Below, one piece after another: positions 39,748-51,500 of a stretch of 64,000 bases of DNA. The translations under genes were made by a program, and so were the position numbers. Origin of the DNA: Amblyornis subalaris (Eukaryota; Chordata; Aves; Passeriformes; Ptilonorhynchidae). Location: NCBI GenBank assembly GCA_018881555.1, contig JACAXG010000026.1, positions 7,553,825 to 7,617,824 of the forward strand, written 5' to 3'. How positions within the stretch are numbered: the stretch's first letter is position 1; every line of letters starts with the position of its first letter. The notes under the pieces were generated by a model. The model saw only the letters and a program-made list of their open reading frames with translations. It had not been told where the DNA came from and did not search any database.

Positions 39748-42700
39748 CTTACAGGAAGCCTGTGGATGCCTAATTTCTTCTGCGCAGGTCCATATCTTGA
39801 GTCACAGTCATGGCTTGGTAGAGGTTTTTTTGGCAGAATTGGTGTTGTGTGGCATTGTTTGGTGTGCAGGTTTTTTCGGTTGGTGTTTTGGGGTGTGGTT
39901 GGTAGGGTGTTTAGTGTGTGTGAGTTCACAGTGCTNGGACATACCAAGACTTTTTTGGATTTAATTTTGCTGCTTGCTACGTTGAGGAAAGAAAACCAAG
40001 GACAGTTGTCAAAGTAGATAATAATAGACCCAACAAGATGTTAGAAAATTTTGCTAACGTAAGCCAAACAATTATTAGGTTAATACTTGAGCAAAAAAAT
40101 CGTAGCAAATAAATACAAATTCTCTAGTTCTTAAAACTGATTCCTTCTTAAAAATTGACCAGTAGTGCATTCTATCAGTTGTTACAACATCTAAAATAGT
40201 AGAATAGAGAGTATTTCATTTCCTTTCTTTACCATAGATGCAAATCCTTCAAATAGTGTGTATTTGAAAGCTTGTGAAGTACTTATGAAACATGAAAAGA
40301 AAAAATATAACCCTTCTGGAATTGGCTTGGGAATCTCATTATGTAATAGTTTAGTAGCTGTGTAGTTTCATACTTTTGGCCACTTCTTTCTCTTTTGACT
40401 CTGATTGCTACAAATGGCACTGAATTCTGTGCTCTTTTCTTAGCAATTTTCTTACTGTTTAGAGTGAAAGTGACTTTTTGCAAAGTCTTTTTACACTAAT
40501 TTTTTTACTTGAAGTACCTTGTTTTTAAATTATTTTTTTCCCCTTAAACTATTTTAATCTGAACTAATCTGTGAAAAAGGGGCAGGCCTCTGAAAGCAGG
40601 GAATTTTTTAGGGTAAGAACAACAAATATAACCAAGCAACTATATTGTTGTTGTTGAAGTAATATTTTTGTTTCTCCAGTACAGGGAATATGTATTCAGC
40701 TGAATTGGTGATGGAACTTATTCTATAAACTGACTTCTAAACACTAAAAATGTTTATTTAGATACTCTAAGTAGGCTGTGAACATATGGATACTCTTTGT
40801 AAATGTCTATTTAGAATGACCTTTAATAAAAATTCCTGTGACGTGACATGAAATTGGATTTCTCTATATCACCATTCATTTCAATATTGGAGAAATTCAA
40901 CAAATCCAAACAGCTGAGTGTTGTTGATAAGGTCATATATCTTTACCTGTGCACTTGCTGCTACCTCCAAAAAGAGCTGTATAATCAAATTTTGTTCATG
41001 ATAGGGTGGTGCATCACATGGTTTAAGAGTTATAAGATATCACTGCATTCCTGTTGATATTTAAGAAATTATTTCTACTTGTACAGTAGTTAAGGCTGGT
41101 TCATAGGCTAGTGCTAATGAAGGAAACTTTGACAAAATATGATTGCAGGAACCNACTCCTCTTCTCTTTTTTTTCTTACCATGGCATATTCTGTCTGACG
41201 CTCTTTGTGTATATCCCAGTACTTAATATTTTCTTAGAGAGCAAAATCTTTATGAATAAGTGTAAAGTTTTCAGGATAATTATGGTTATATAGCACCATT
41301 TTAAAAATATATTGCATTTTTTGTCTTTCTCTGTCCTCCAAGTCAAAACAGGACCATGAGGTAGAATTATACATTTCCATTTATTTACTGACAGAATAAA
41401 ACTAGGACTGCTGGTTTATTGCTGACGTTGCCAGGACGTTTTCATCTGGGGGGGACTGAATCTGTACTATGTCAGAAAGACAGATGAACTCTTAAACACT
41501 CAATTGCTTTTCTGGTGGTTCTCAATCTTGGAGTTCATCCAAGTGTATTTCATGGTGTGTCTCAATATCGCGCTGCCACTTGGGTGCTTTGGGTTGAAAC
41601 AAAGTTTTCTTTACTCCCTGTAATAACACCACTATTAGTTGGAAGCACTGGGGNTTTTGTTCCTCATTTTATATTCTTAAAAACGTGTATAAACCTTTTT
41701 TTTTGGTCAGAATTCATTAAGAATATACACAGTGTTGAAATTAAGCAGCTATACNACTTTTCTAAAGAAAGTGTGTACCCTTAATAAGACTGAAATTTCA
41801 ACTGCCTAAGCCACTATGCACTTCTGGAAAAGTTAGAAACTGTTGCTTATTTAACAAAAGTCAGTGACGTGCAACTTCTCAATTTAAATGGATATTTTGG
41901 GGATTACACTGAATACCTAAGACTCATGTTTGTGTTCCATATTCATTCTGAAATCCTATGTGTGTTTACATATGTGAAGCTGCTGTTTGACTTTGTTCCC
42001 CTTTTGCTTCTGTGTACCAATTATAGTTGTATTTTTGATGCAGTAAAACTAACAGTGGCTTAAAGCTGCAGCCCAGTGTACACTGTTGTATCACTTAGTG
42101 ATCCTTACTGAAATTCTGTGTGGTCTTGCGGGGTATTTGGTGTAGGNTTGGGGTNTTTTGTTTGATGTTTTTTTGGGGGCTTTTTAAAGGTACAAACAAT
42201 AGAGTTCTTTTATATTGTAGTGATATTGAAGATTTTAAAAATGAAATAATTTGATTTTGGATCCTTCGATTCCAACATGAGTAATTTAAATGTGTGGTAC
42301 TGGGATCATCTGAAGACTGTTGTGTGCACATACTGTAATGCTTAGAAGGACCTCTTTTGTAATCTTCTACCTGGAATGTAACCAAATCCCCAGGATTAAG
42401 TAAATTTTCTTTTAAAATGAGACTTTGATAACTTTTTCTTGTAGGTTGGGTGTTTTATTTGGTTTTTTGTTTTGTCTTGTTTGGTTTTTAATTACAAATA
42501 CGTTCTTACCATGTTAGAGCATACCACCGATTTTTATCGTAAACTGGAGTAATAATAAATTTTTAAAATGTTCAATTCCAAGATTCCACATATGGATGTT
42601 ACTAGTTTCATCTATGGAAGTGTTAGGATTATGCAGTGATGATTCTTTGTTAACATATTTTTAATTATATAAAACGGGATACGTGTATGTCTGAGCAGAA

Positions 42701-42993
42701 ATAGTCAGAACAGAGACTGAGAGAAAGACATGTATCACTGTATTGCATTTATGTAGTTCCTGTTTCATAGTAACACATTCGTGCAGGTTTGGGGTGCCTG
42801 TCCACACATATAGATTTACACAGTTCTTAAACGTTTNTGTTTAGTAAGGTGGACTCCATAATGGTACCCAAAATAAAAGCAATTTCTAGGAGTTCAGATT
42901 TGCAATTTCTCAGACTAAATTCAATAAATCAAACCAGCCAAATATGTTTTAAGGCCATCCCACTTGATAAGAACGTTTCTCTTCTCAAGGAAG
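39748..42993. other. Presumed intron, G/T-rich tract then AT-rich DNA
   Basis: Directly 3' of the CR1 copy, about 39815-39940 is dominated by G and T on the + strand. Further G/T-rich tracts are at about 42125-42185 and 42440-42490. No gene was recognised. Confidence 0.45.
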
Positions 42994-43182
42994 TGGAACA
43001 GATTTTTACTAGTTTGCCCAGAGAAGCAGTGACTGCCCCATCCCTGGAAGTGTTCAAGGCCAAGATGGAAGGGGTTTTGAGCANCCTGGTCTAGTGGAAG
43101 GTGTCCCTGCCCATGGCAGGGGTTGGAATGAGATGATCTGCAAGGTCCCTTCNAACCCAAACCATTCTATGATTCTATGATC
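42994..43182 (+). repeat. CR1 LINE 3' end, truncated
   Basis: The copy has 'tttgcccagagaagcagtga', 'catccctggaagtgttcaag', 'cctggtctagtggaaggtgt', 'ccctgcccatggcaggggtt', 'ccaaaccattctatg' and a terminal duplicated ATTCTATG. It is the least diverged short CR1 copy here at its 3' end. Two N bases fall inside. Confidence 0.9.
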
Positions 43183-45030
43183 TGCTTCTTACAGACACTT
43201 CAACCAAAACGTTCTTAATCAATCATTCTATGTCTAAAATGTAAGAAATTTACTGTGCTGCCTTAAAGATTCTGTTCACTGTTTTTATTTTTCTTGTGTG
43301 AGCTATGTATTCACAGGTATGCTGAAGTTTGTTTAGCTCTTTCCAGATTAAAAGCTTTGTGATGAAATCAGCATTAAGACTTGGATGGCATTCACAGAGC
43401 CATAGTAAATAATTTATTTTTTTCTCAGATACTTTCTCAACAAAAAAGTGAAATACCATCAAAAGACNTGATTTCAGTGACAGAAATACAGTCTTTGGAT
43501 TGACTGTTCCTGAAATGCAATTTTGTGTATCAAGCAAATGTCAAAGGAAATAAAAGTTACTTTCAGTCTAGACTTAACTTTTGACAGTAGTTTCAGAATA
43601 AATCTTGGCNATGGGTTACAAATTCTCACTCCACTAATGCTGACATATGAAATTGAAGAAGAATATTCATTAATAAGTCTTTTTTTTTATTCTGTGTCGC
43701 TGTAGAACATCAACTGTAATAATATGATCTTAAAATATATATACCAGGCTTTTCTCTTCTCTTTTATTTTCTTCTGTGGGGAGCTGTCTCAAAATGTGGA
43801 TATAAGACTTAGGTACTAAAATGTCACTTTAACCTTTGTGCATGATCTCATCAGGATCAGATTTGCTGACTTAGTAAATACTAAATCAATGTGCTACTGC
43901 ATGTCCAGTGTTATGAAATATTTTCAATTATTTTTTTAATAAAAAATGGAATTAAGTTCTCTGTTATTTGAGNTCAACATCTGCACTTTGTCTATTTAAT
44001 TTGAATTTTTCTATTTATAATTAACACATTAAAAGTATCACACAAATGAAAATAATTGTTTTTTTCTAAATAAAAGCAGAAAATGCAGATGGAGCAAAGT
44101 GAATTTGCACAATTGGCAGTGTTAAAGAAGCAGGCCTTGATTAGAAATGAGGATAAAAACATGCAAAGCAGTTTGAAATGGGATATCCTAATTCTATTTG
44201 TATTCTAATTCCTAGCTACTGCCATTTTTTCCCCTTGGTCAACTATTTGATTATTATATTTTTTGAATGTGATATAATCTGTCTTTAGTATGTAGCTCCA
44301 TTCATCTGGAAAGTTGATTACAAAATTTTAAATATTAAATAAAATTAGACAGTTTTTTAGAGAATTTATCTATTGTTGAACTGAAACTATTATTGGTTGA
44401 CAGTATGAGAAAACCCATTTGCAAATGTAGAGGATTTTCCTGTCTTTAGTTGGATCTTGAGGTGTATTAATCTGTGGGAGACTTTTGCTCCTTGCCTAGC
44501 TATTTTCCTTGGCCACGGGATGAATGCAAGCTCTGTCTGGGTCCCCGGGTTTTCTACTGGAGTCTTCAGAGCTTTTAGTCACCCTCAGGGTCTCAGCCAG
44601 TAGTACCCATGTGGAAAAGTATCAATGGGAAGTGGCCTTGGAAATGGATGAGCCTCAGCAGTCTCTGCCATGTCCAAAGTATTAATCCTGGGAGAGGAAA
44701 TCTGTGGGCCAGGTCTGGACATGGGTGACTGTCGCTCACAGGAGGAGTCCCTCATGGGACCCATCGATTCTGCTTTGTAGCCCTATTTGCTTCATTGATC
44801 AGGTATGGCCAGTTCAAGTGCCTTCCAAACAGAACTTGTTCCAGCTTTCCTGTTACCAGGGCTAATCCTGTATCTGTCCAACAACTGAAGCTGTACAAGG
44901 GTCATCTTTGACATCTTTTCAGCCTATCTCAGTCCGTATTCTGATGTATTCTGTGGTTTTCATCACAAAGGGATTAAGTGATTCAATATTTATTACTGAG
45001 ATTAAAAAAATTAGTCTAAACATTATGGAG
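43183..45030. other. Presumed intron with a GC-richer patch
   Basis: No gene recognised. From about 44460 to 44880, just 5' of the LTR, the DNA is richer in G and C than its surroundings, with no stop-free splice-flanked block that I could defend. It could be an unrecognised repeat. Confidence 0.4.
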
Positions 45031-45504
45031 TGTTCTGATTTTGGCTGGGATAGAGTTAATTTTTTTCTTTGTAGCTGGTACAGTGCTGTGTTTTGGATTC
45101 AGTGTGAGAATGATGTTGATAACACACAGATATTTTGGCTGCTGCTAAATAGTGATTACCCTAGGTCAAGGATTTTCTGTCTGATGCTCTGATAGTGAGG
45201 AGGTGCACAAAAAGCTTGGAGGGAGCATGGTCAGGACACCTGACCTTAATTGGCCAAAGGGATAGTCCATACCACAGAATATCATATGGGGGAGTTACTC
45301 GGGGACAGGCTTCTAACAGTAACAACATTGTTGTTATGATGATATTTTACTCTGTTTCAATTATTAAACTGTTTTTATATCGTCAACCCATGGCTTGTAA
45401 TTTTGTTTTCCTTGTTCTTCTCCCCATTCCACTAGTGGGGTGGAGGGGCAAGTGGGTGAGTGACTGCATGGTATGTCATTGCTGACTGGGGTTAAGCCAT
45501 GACA
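45031..45504 (+). mobile_element. Endogenous retrovirus 5' LTR
   Basis: A 474-bp block begins TGTTCTGATTTTGGCTGGGA and ends GTTAAGCCATGACA, that is, with the TG...CA termini of retroviral LTRs. I recognise 'ttggctgggatagagttaat' near the start and 'attaaactgtttttat' near the R/U5 region as features of LTRs common in bird genomes. Directly after its CA comes a diverged leader and then gag remnants in the same orientation. The middle appears short, with no clear TATA region between about 45290 and 45340, so part of U3 may be deleted. Confidence 0.78.
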
Positions 45505-46084
45505 GTACTTCTTGGCCTTAAACATTGGTATCAAAGGGTTAAGATAATGACAGATCTGACCAGAGCATGTTAGAATAAATTTGTTGTAAGTATTCTTTGT
45601 ATAGGTTTAGTAGTTGCTGGTCACAATGTGGATTTATTTGCTATCAGAGCTGTGCTTGTTCTCAGGGTTGACTTGCTGTGTGTGTTCCCTGTGGTGATGT
45701 TTATCCTCCATGGGGCCTGAGCTAAGGTTATCATTTTGTACTTTGTAGTACAAAAAAGTGATGTGAAGGGCTTATGATATGATAGCATTGCTGGTCCTGA
45801 AACTACTCTGGTACATGTATTCAGTACTGGAGTCACCTCTGCACATCAGGAGTCACCTACTGGGAACTATTAATAATTACACCTTTTGCCTTTTCTCCTT
45901 GGAGAGCCAACCTNTGGGGGAGATATGTCCCTTTTTTGCATCTAGATTGATTACAGTAGCTTTTGAGACTTTTTCAAGATTTTTGAATATCCTTGAAACA
46001 AACCTGGTCCTTTTGCTATGAGCTAGCATGTTACTGCACATGTCGTTTAAGGTTAAACAACTAATTAAGAACATCACCCAGAGA
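45505..46084 (+). mobile_element. Retroviral leader with degenerate primer-binding site
   Basis: The first bases after the LTR (about 45511-45530, starting CTTGGCC) sit where a tRNA primer-binding site is expected. They could be a decayed TGGCGCCC-type site, but only the first few bases still fit, so the tRNA is uncertain. The following 'aagataatgacagatctgac' is leader sequence I associate with this bird retrovirus group. From about 45620 to 46080 the DNA is not recognisable; it may be diverged leader or a later insertion. Confidence 0.45.
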
Positions 46085-47577
46085 TCTGCCTTGAGGCTGA
46101 ATAATTGAGTAGCAGGGTGTGTGGTATGGGGAAGTACCTAGGACGGTAGATGCCTCCAGTATTTTGGAACTTTGCACTCGAATAAGTCCAGAATCTGGAA
46201 TAACTAGCAAATTATTTGGAAAAAGCGAATCTGGCAATTTCGGATACACACAAATCTCTGCAGTATGCTGGGGCCTGGCCCCGGCCTACTGAACCTTGTT
46301 CAGTGCTGCTCAGTACCCTCCAAGGGAAGAGAAGGTCTCTGGAGCTGATAACAAGACAACAGACCCTGCAGCTCCTCCAACCCCGGTGACAGTCCCTGGA
46401 GCTGAACCACAGAACCAGCATGTGCTGCTGTCATCGTCCCTATACACAGGAGCAAATGCAGAAAAAGCCATCTTGCTTAGTGATGCGGGACAAGGGAGGC
46501 AAAGAAGGAACAGGAGGAAGAGACAGAAAAAGGACTAACCACCACTCCCTATCCTTGGGTGAGCTGCAGGATATACAAAAAGATTTCAGCCGTCATCCAA
46601 GTGAACGTGTTACCACCTGGCTGCTCTGCTGCTGGGATATTTCAGTTGGCAGTTTGGAATTAGAAGATAGAGAAGCCAAGCAGCTGGGATCACTTTCTAG
46701 GGAAGCAGACACTGACAAAGTAATTGGAAAAGTGACTCAAGTCCTTAACCTCTGGAGGTGATCCTATCAATCATGAGGAAAAGGTTTCCCTTCAAGTAAG
46801 ATATTGCATGTCACCCAGGCAAATGGACTGCCATAGAGAAAAGTATCCATTAGCTGAGGGAATTAGCCCTGTGAGAGATGATTTATTATGGCCTGAACAA
46901 CATGCAGTTATCCACAGCTCCAGACGAAGTCCAATCCATCTGATCCATGTGGCAGAAATTCGTACTGAGTGCCTCATTGTCCCACACCAACCCACCGGCT
47001 GCATTAGTCTGGAAAGGCACCGTGGCACCAACAGGGGATGAAGCCGTTCACCGACTTGCGGAATATGAATGTATGACAGTATTTATTTCCTCCCTCATCT
47101 CAACTGTGGAGAATCTGTGTGATAAACTGACCTGTGAGTTCCAGCAGTTCAGGGAGGTGTGTCCAACTCCCCACCTGTATGGGCTCGTACCCCAGCGATT
47201 GACTGCAGGCCTCGTTCCTCTCGAGAGATGGCACAGAAGGTACTGCCACAGGCTACCCTTGTGGGACCACAAACAGGATGTGAGGAATTGGGATGGAAAA
47301 CCTGCCTCAACCCTAGAGGCACAAGCACATGAATTACAGGGAAAAACAATAACAAATGGAGGCTCTTTGTGGAAANTTCCTGCTCCAGTGGACAGTTTCT
47401 CAGGCAGTGTTGATTTTACTTCTGATTCTATGGAAAGATGTTTTAATGTGCTTTTGCAAGAAGTAAGTGGAGAATCCTGTGAGATCAGTGTTAGAGGGTC
47501 CCTGCCTGGTGGAGGAGAAGGACAACCAGGTTTGCTGGGCTGCGTAGATCCCATGGCCTGGAATGTTGGACCCACAG
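46085..47577 (+). pseudogene. gag: Broken retroviral gag
   Basis: This is a decayed gag (structural polyprotein: matrix, capsid, nucleocapsid). The frame holding the N-terminal part has a TGA at 46290-46292, then stays open to 46538. The capsid-like part is open in another frame (46420-46761) and contains LGELQDIQKDFSRHPSERV and a SLELEDREAKQLGSLSREAD stretch. It stops at 46759-46761. The C-terminal part returns to the first frame, has a TGA at 46941-46943, then stays open from 46947 to 47585 starting MWQKFV. At least two frame changes are therefore present. No CCHC zinc knuckle was seen. The order LTR, leader, gag, protease supports the call. I associate this gag with avian ERVL-like elements from memory; the class is not proven. 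Confidence 0.8.
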
Positions 47578-47770
47578 GACCATAAGGCTCTAGTTAATAC
47601 AGGGGCACAGTGAACCCTAATGCCATCAAGCTGCGCAGGGGCAGAACCCATCTGTATTTCTGGAAGTGACAGGGGATCCCAACAGCCACCTATGCTGGAG
47701 ATTAAAATCAGATTAAAAACATCTATTCAGAAACACATACAAACTGGAAGATTCGGTATACCTAAGCATG
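47578..47770 (+). pseudogene. pro: Broken retroviral aspartic protease fragment
   Basis: In the frame starting at 47578 the peptide DHKALVNTGAQ is followed by a TGA (47611-47613) and then TLMPSSCAGAEPICISG. The LVxTGA pattern is the active-site loop of retroviral aspartic proteases. Here the catalytic Asp position is Asn, so even without the stop the enzyme would be inactive. The frame differs from that of the preceding gag block (shifted by one), as in many retroviruses, though decay may also explain it. Recognisable sequence fades near 47770. No reverse transcriptase, integrase, env or 3' LTR was seen downstream. Confidence 0.76.
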
Positions 47771-48489
47771 TTGTATGATCCAAACAAGAAGATCTCTTCT
47801 TCTGAGTACAAAATAGAATCACCTTAACTATTTGNCAGTCTTGTATTCCTCTGTCTTTTCTCTTGTCTTGTCTCTTAAAGAAAACTAAACTTTATCTTTG
47901 CATGCCACATAATATCATTCGAGTTCTTGATGAAATTTTCTGATTGGAGATAAAAATGAATTTACTTCTTCAGTGCTTAGTGACAAGCTGAGCATTACCT
48001 GGTTTTATGTTTTAATTACAAACACAGAATTTCATGACCTGCATACCCACTTAGGCAGTGGTTTTAATGGCCAAGCCAGTTGGAAACATGTGCAACTAAG
48101 ATATGTTGCTTGAGGCATGGCAGATCTAATGGAAGAAATTTACTCTTGATTTGTTTTGGGCAGAGGGAGGCTATAGAAAGTAAGTATTGATTTTACTAAG
48201 AACANTCTTTGAGTTTTATTATTATGGTAGTTACTGAATTAGATGGAGCAAACTNATTGGTGAGGGTTTGTTGGCTGTCAGTTTTGCAGTCTCCCATGCA
48301 ACCCTAAGAGAGTGTAATATTTATTTGTAAGGCCAGGCAGTTGATTATCTCCTAAGAGGTCTAGTGCAGCTCCTTGCCTTGTGACACTAATGGGGGAAAA
48401 TACATGTTATTATGTAAAAAATGCTCATTTCAAAGAAAAAAAAAACCCAAATACTGAAATTCCTGGGTAACTGGCTAGTTGGCTGTGGG
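47771..48489. other. Presumed intron downstream of the retroviral relic
   Basis: AT-rich sequence. The expected pol region and 3' LTR are absent, so the provirus is truncated at its 3' side. No other feature was recognised. Confidence 0.5.
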
Positions 48490-48563
48490 TGGCCCCGCTA
48501 GAGCAGGGAGCCTGGACAAGATGACCTCTGGAGGTCACTTGCAGTTGAAACTGCTGTGATTTG
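48490..48563 (+). repeat. Short CR1-like 3' end
   Basis: The words 'ggtggccccgctagagcagg', 'cctggacaagatgacctctg', 'gaggtcacttgcagttgaaa' and 'ctgctgtgatt' are a diverged version of a CR1 3' terminus ending in the TTCTGTGATT-type tail. Only about 75 bp remain. Confidence 0.65.
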
Positions 48564-51500
48564 TAAGGAAAAATGTGTTGAATAACAGTGGTACGCTCTC
48601 CCCAGCCCCTTTGAAAAAATAATTAATAATAATAATAAAGCTGCATTTCAAAGGAATCTACTTTCTCTTCAGAGAATGCTCACATTTTAATGTATTTGTC
48701 AACTTTCTGTGTTAAAGTTAATATATTGAGATGATATTGTAGTTCTGTTTGGCAGTTCTTCTGGTGTCTTGAGGAACTGGTCTTGCATATCATGTTGTTA
48801 GAGACAGTGCAGGTGTCAAGGTGGTTCTTGGCTGTTCAAGCTTTCATTTGTACTCTNTTGATCACCNAGTCTAGAAATACATAATGAGTACACAAGCTGC
48901 CTGCATAGGAAGACATAAAAGTTATTTTCCATTTTTCCATCAGCTCACTAACCTTTATGGAAAATAACAGTAACAATAAGAAATAGTTTTCATGAAAGAG
49001 AGCATTTGTATCAAATTCCCTGAACAAATACTGTAACAAGTGCAAGTTGCTTGCACATTCCTGAGTTGAATGTGATTGACTCCATGTATTCTCAGACTGT
49101 GAAAAGATTCAAAATCAGAACAGATAATTGTGGAGTCAAGTTATGGGCTTTATTTAGGTTGTGTTATAGCACCTTTCATTCATGTAGCTGAATAATGTAA
49201 CGTACGGGACCATGTAATGCCTGAAGTCTTGAAAGTATTCAAGCCTTTGCTCTGCACTGCATCCTTGGAGACTGACAAAAGCATAAAACCCTGATGTAAT
49301 GCCAAAAAGTGCAGCTGAGAAGCTGTTTGTTATTGGTGGACATAAAGGTGTTAAGAAAAAGATCTCTTGCTTTTGTTCTGTTCTTCAGATGAAATTGCAA
49401 AAGGTGAGAAGGAAAGAAGCAAAAGATGAAGGGCAGCTTTTGATGCGTCTCACAATACCAGAAGCTGCTCTTAATGGCTCTTTCTTTTCATCTTCATAGA
49501 AACTGCAGACTTCATAGGTCAGAAANAGAAAAGAAAGAGTGGGGGGGTTGGTGCAAGTGAGGCTGATACCTGGTGGTTGTTGTTCTGCTGTTCAGTTAAG
49601 GCCGAGTCCTGTTTGCTTACACTCAAGTCAGGATGTGCTGTACAGTTTCTGTCTATACAGCAAGGCATTCTGTAGGCAGAAAGCTTGGCACAACAGGTAT
49701 ATGTTTTGTTCCTGAAGTTTGCAATTTGCCTGACTATAAAAGTGTCCAGTGATTTCTTAAATTCATCTTAGTTTATTTATATTCGATGGTGCTTCTTATT
49801 TAAGATAGACTGGCTTCAAGAGAACTTCATCACTATCATTTTATTTTTGACAGAGAAATTAAAATTTAATGGCCACACAACTAGATAATAAGTTAGTTAA
49901 TTCAATAATCAGAAAATGAATTTAAAATGTTTCCTGTTTCCACTGTGTCTCTGTTTATCTTTTTGCACTCCTAGTTAGCATAGCATCAATATTTATAGGC
50001 AGAAGCGTGTGCATAATACAAGCATATGCACAATATATCCACATATACAACATTTCTTATATTATACAGCTATTGGCATCTTAAACCTACCCAACAATTC
50101 CTCTATGAATACAGTCTTGCACTAAACAATCTTTTTCTATTTCTCTTGCCAGCAGAAATTGAATTAGTTGTATCAGTCAGTGAAATGGGATCCTCAATAT
50201 AAGTATACATATTGTGTTGGTGTGCCCCAATGATACATATTTAAAAAATAAATGTTAAATTTCACAGAACAGAAACATAATTGTGAAACAAGAGTGGTGG
50301 AAAGAGGTTCTCATCATCTCTCTTATTTTCCTCCATTTTGAATTGTTTACAATCATTAAGCCCAAAGTAAGCAAACCTTAGGAATANTGTAGTATTCACA
50401 AATTCTCAATGCCTTTTGAAAGAAAACACAAGCTAAATTATGAATCAACATGCATCAAATTCCAAAGAAGCATACACTTGTGATCAGCTGTGTTTTAGAA
50501 ATATGGGCTAAAGGAAGGGTAGGTTTTTCACAGATTTTCTTANGCAGAGGGTAAAAATTGAATTAAGCAAAATCTGTGAATTGAGAGGTAACTGATAATT
50601 ACATTATTCTTGGTCTTAGTATTTTGTGGAAAAAAACCCTCTAAAGGCATTTCAATATAAGGAGGTGAAACTTGGTTTGGAAATATAGTGTGAATTTTGT
50701 GAATTAGGAATTATTTGTGAGACTTGGTAATATGAGTAATGAAATAAAAATGAGTCATAACTCTAGAAATAAGTGTTTTGATGTCCTTGTGGAAGAGGCT
50801 GCCAAAATTAATAACAAAATATAAAACTTAAAAATCAAAAGCTAATTTGAGCACTTTTGGATTAACTCTAAAATTTAGTAATTTGGTTTTTATTTCCAAA
50901 GATGACATCATAATGAAATTTTGNATCATATTTGCATAATAAATATTTTAATCATAACGTTAAGATGAAAAACTGAAGAGAGATTGTTGAAAAGNTCAAC
51001 ACTTTCTCAAACCTTAGTGATTTTTTGATAGTGTTAGTGATTTAGAGTAGTTATAATTTGGAGAATTAATCTGAATGACCACTCTAGAAAGTCACCCATG
51101 CATTGACAGTTTCCCTTTAGCATTCCCATTTGAGTGGAATAAATTACAAAATGTCTATCATCTTATTTTTTTGAGAAACTGNCTCCAAATTATTTTAGTT
51201 TCTCTCAAAAATATTTTAAACTATTGTGCAAGCATCCTACAAAAGTTTAAATTACTTAATTTATCTGTATTAAATTCTCTAACCAAATCTAGAGTTTCAG
51301 ATCCTCTAAACAAGAGCTTAAATGAGATCCATTGGCTGACACTAGTAAAAATTAGACAATAATCTGCTGGATAGAGTCTTTTGCTTTGGAATCATCTGGT
51401 TGATGGGTCTATAATTACTTTTTCAGATGTTAGAATGCTGCAGTCCTGTGGAGCTTTACAATATCTCAATAGGTATTGAAAGGCAATATTAACTGTAAGG

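Noticed and set aside
46808..47041. 77-codon + strand open frame inside the gag region
   Set aside because: It is an out-of-frame reading of gag; the true gag frame is the one that continues as MWQKFV from 46947.
46792..47651. Minus-strand open frames of 79-175 codons across the retroviral relic
   Set aside because: They are antisense shadows of gag and protease, with no motif of their own.
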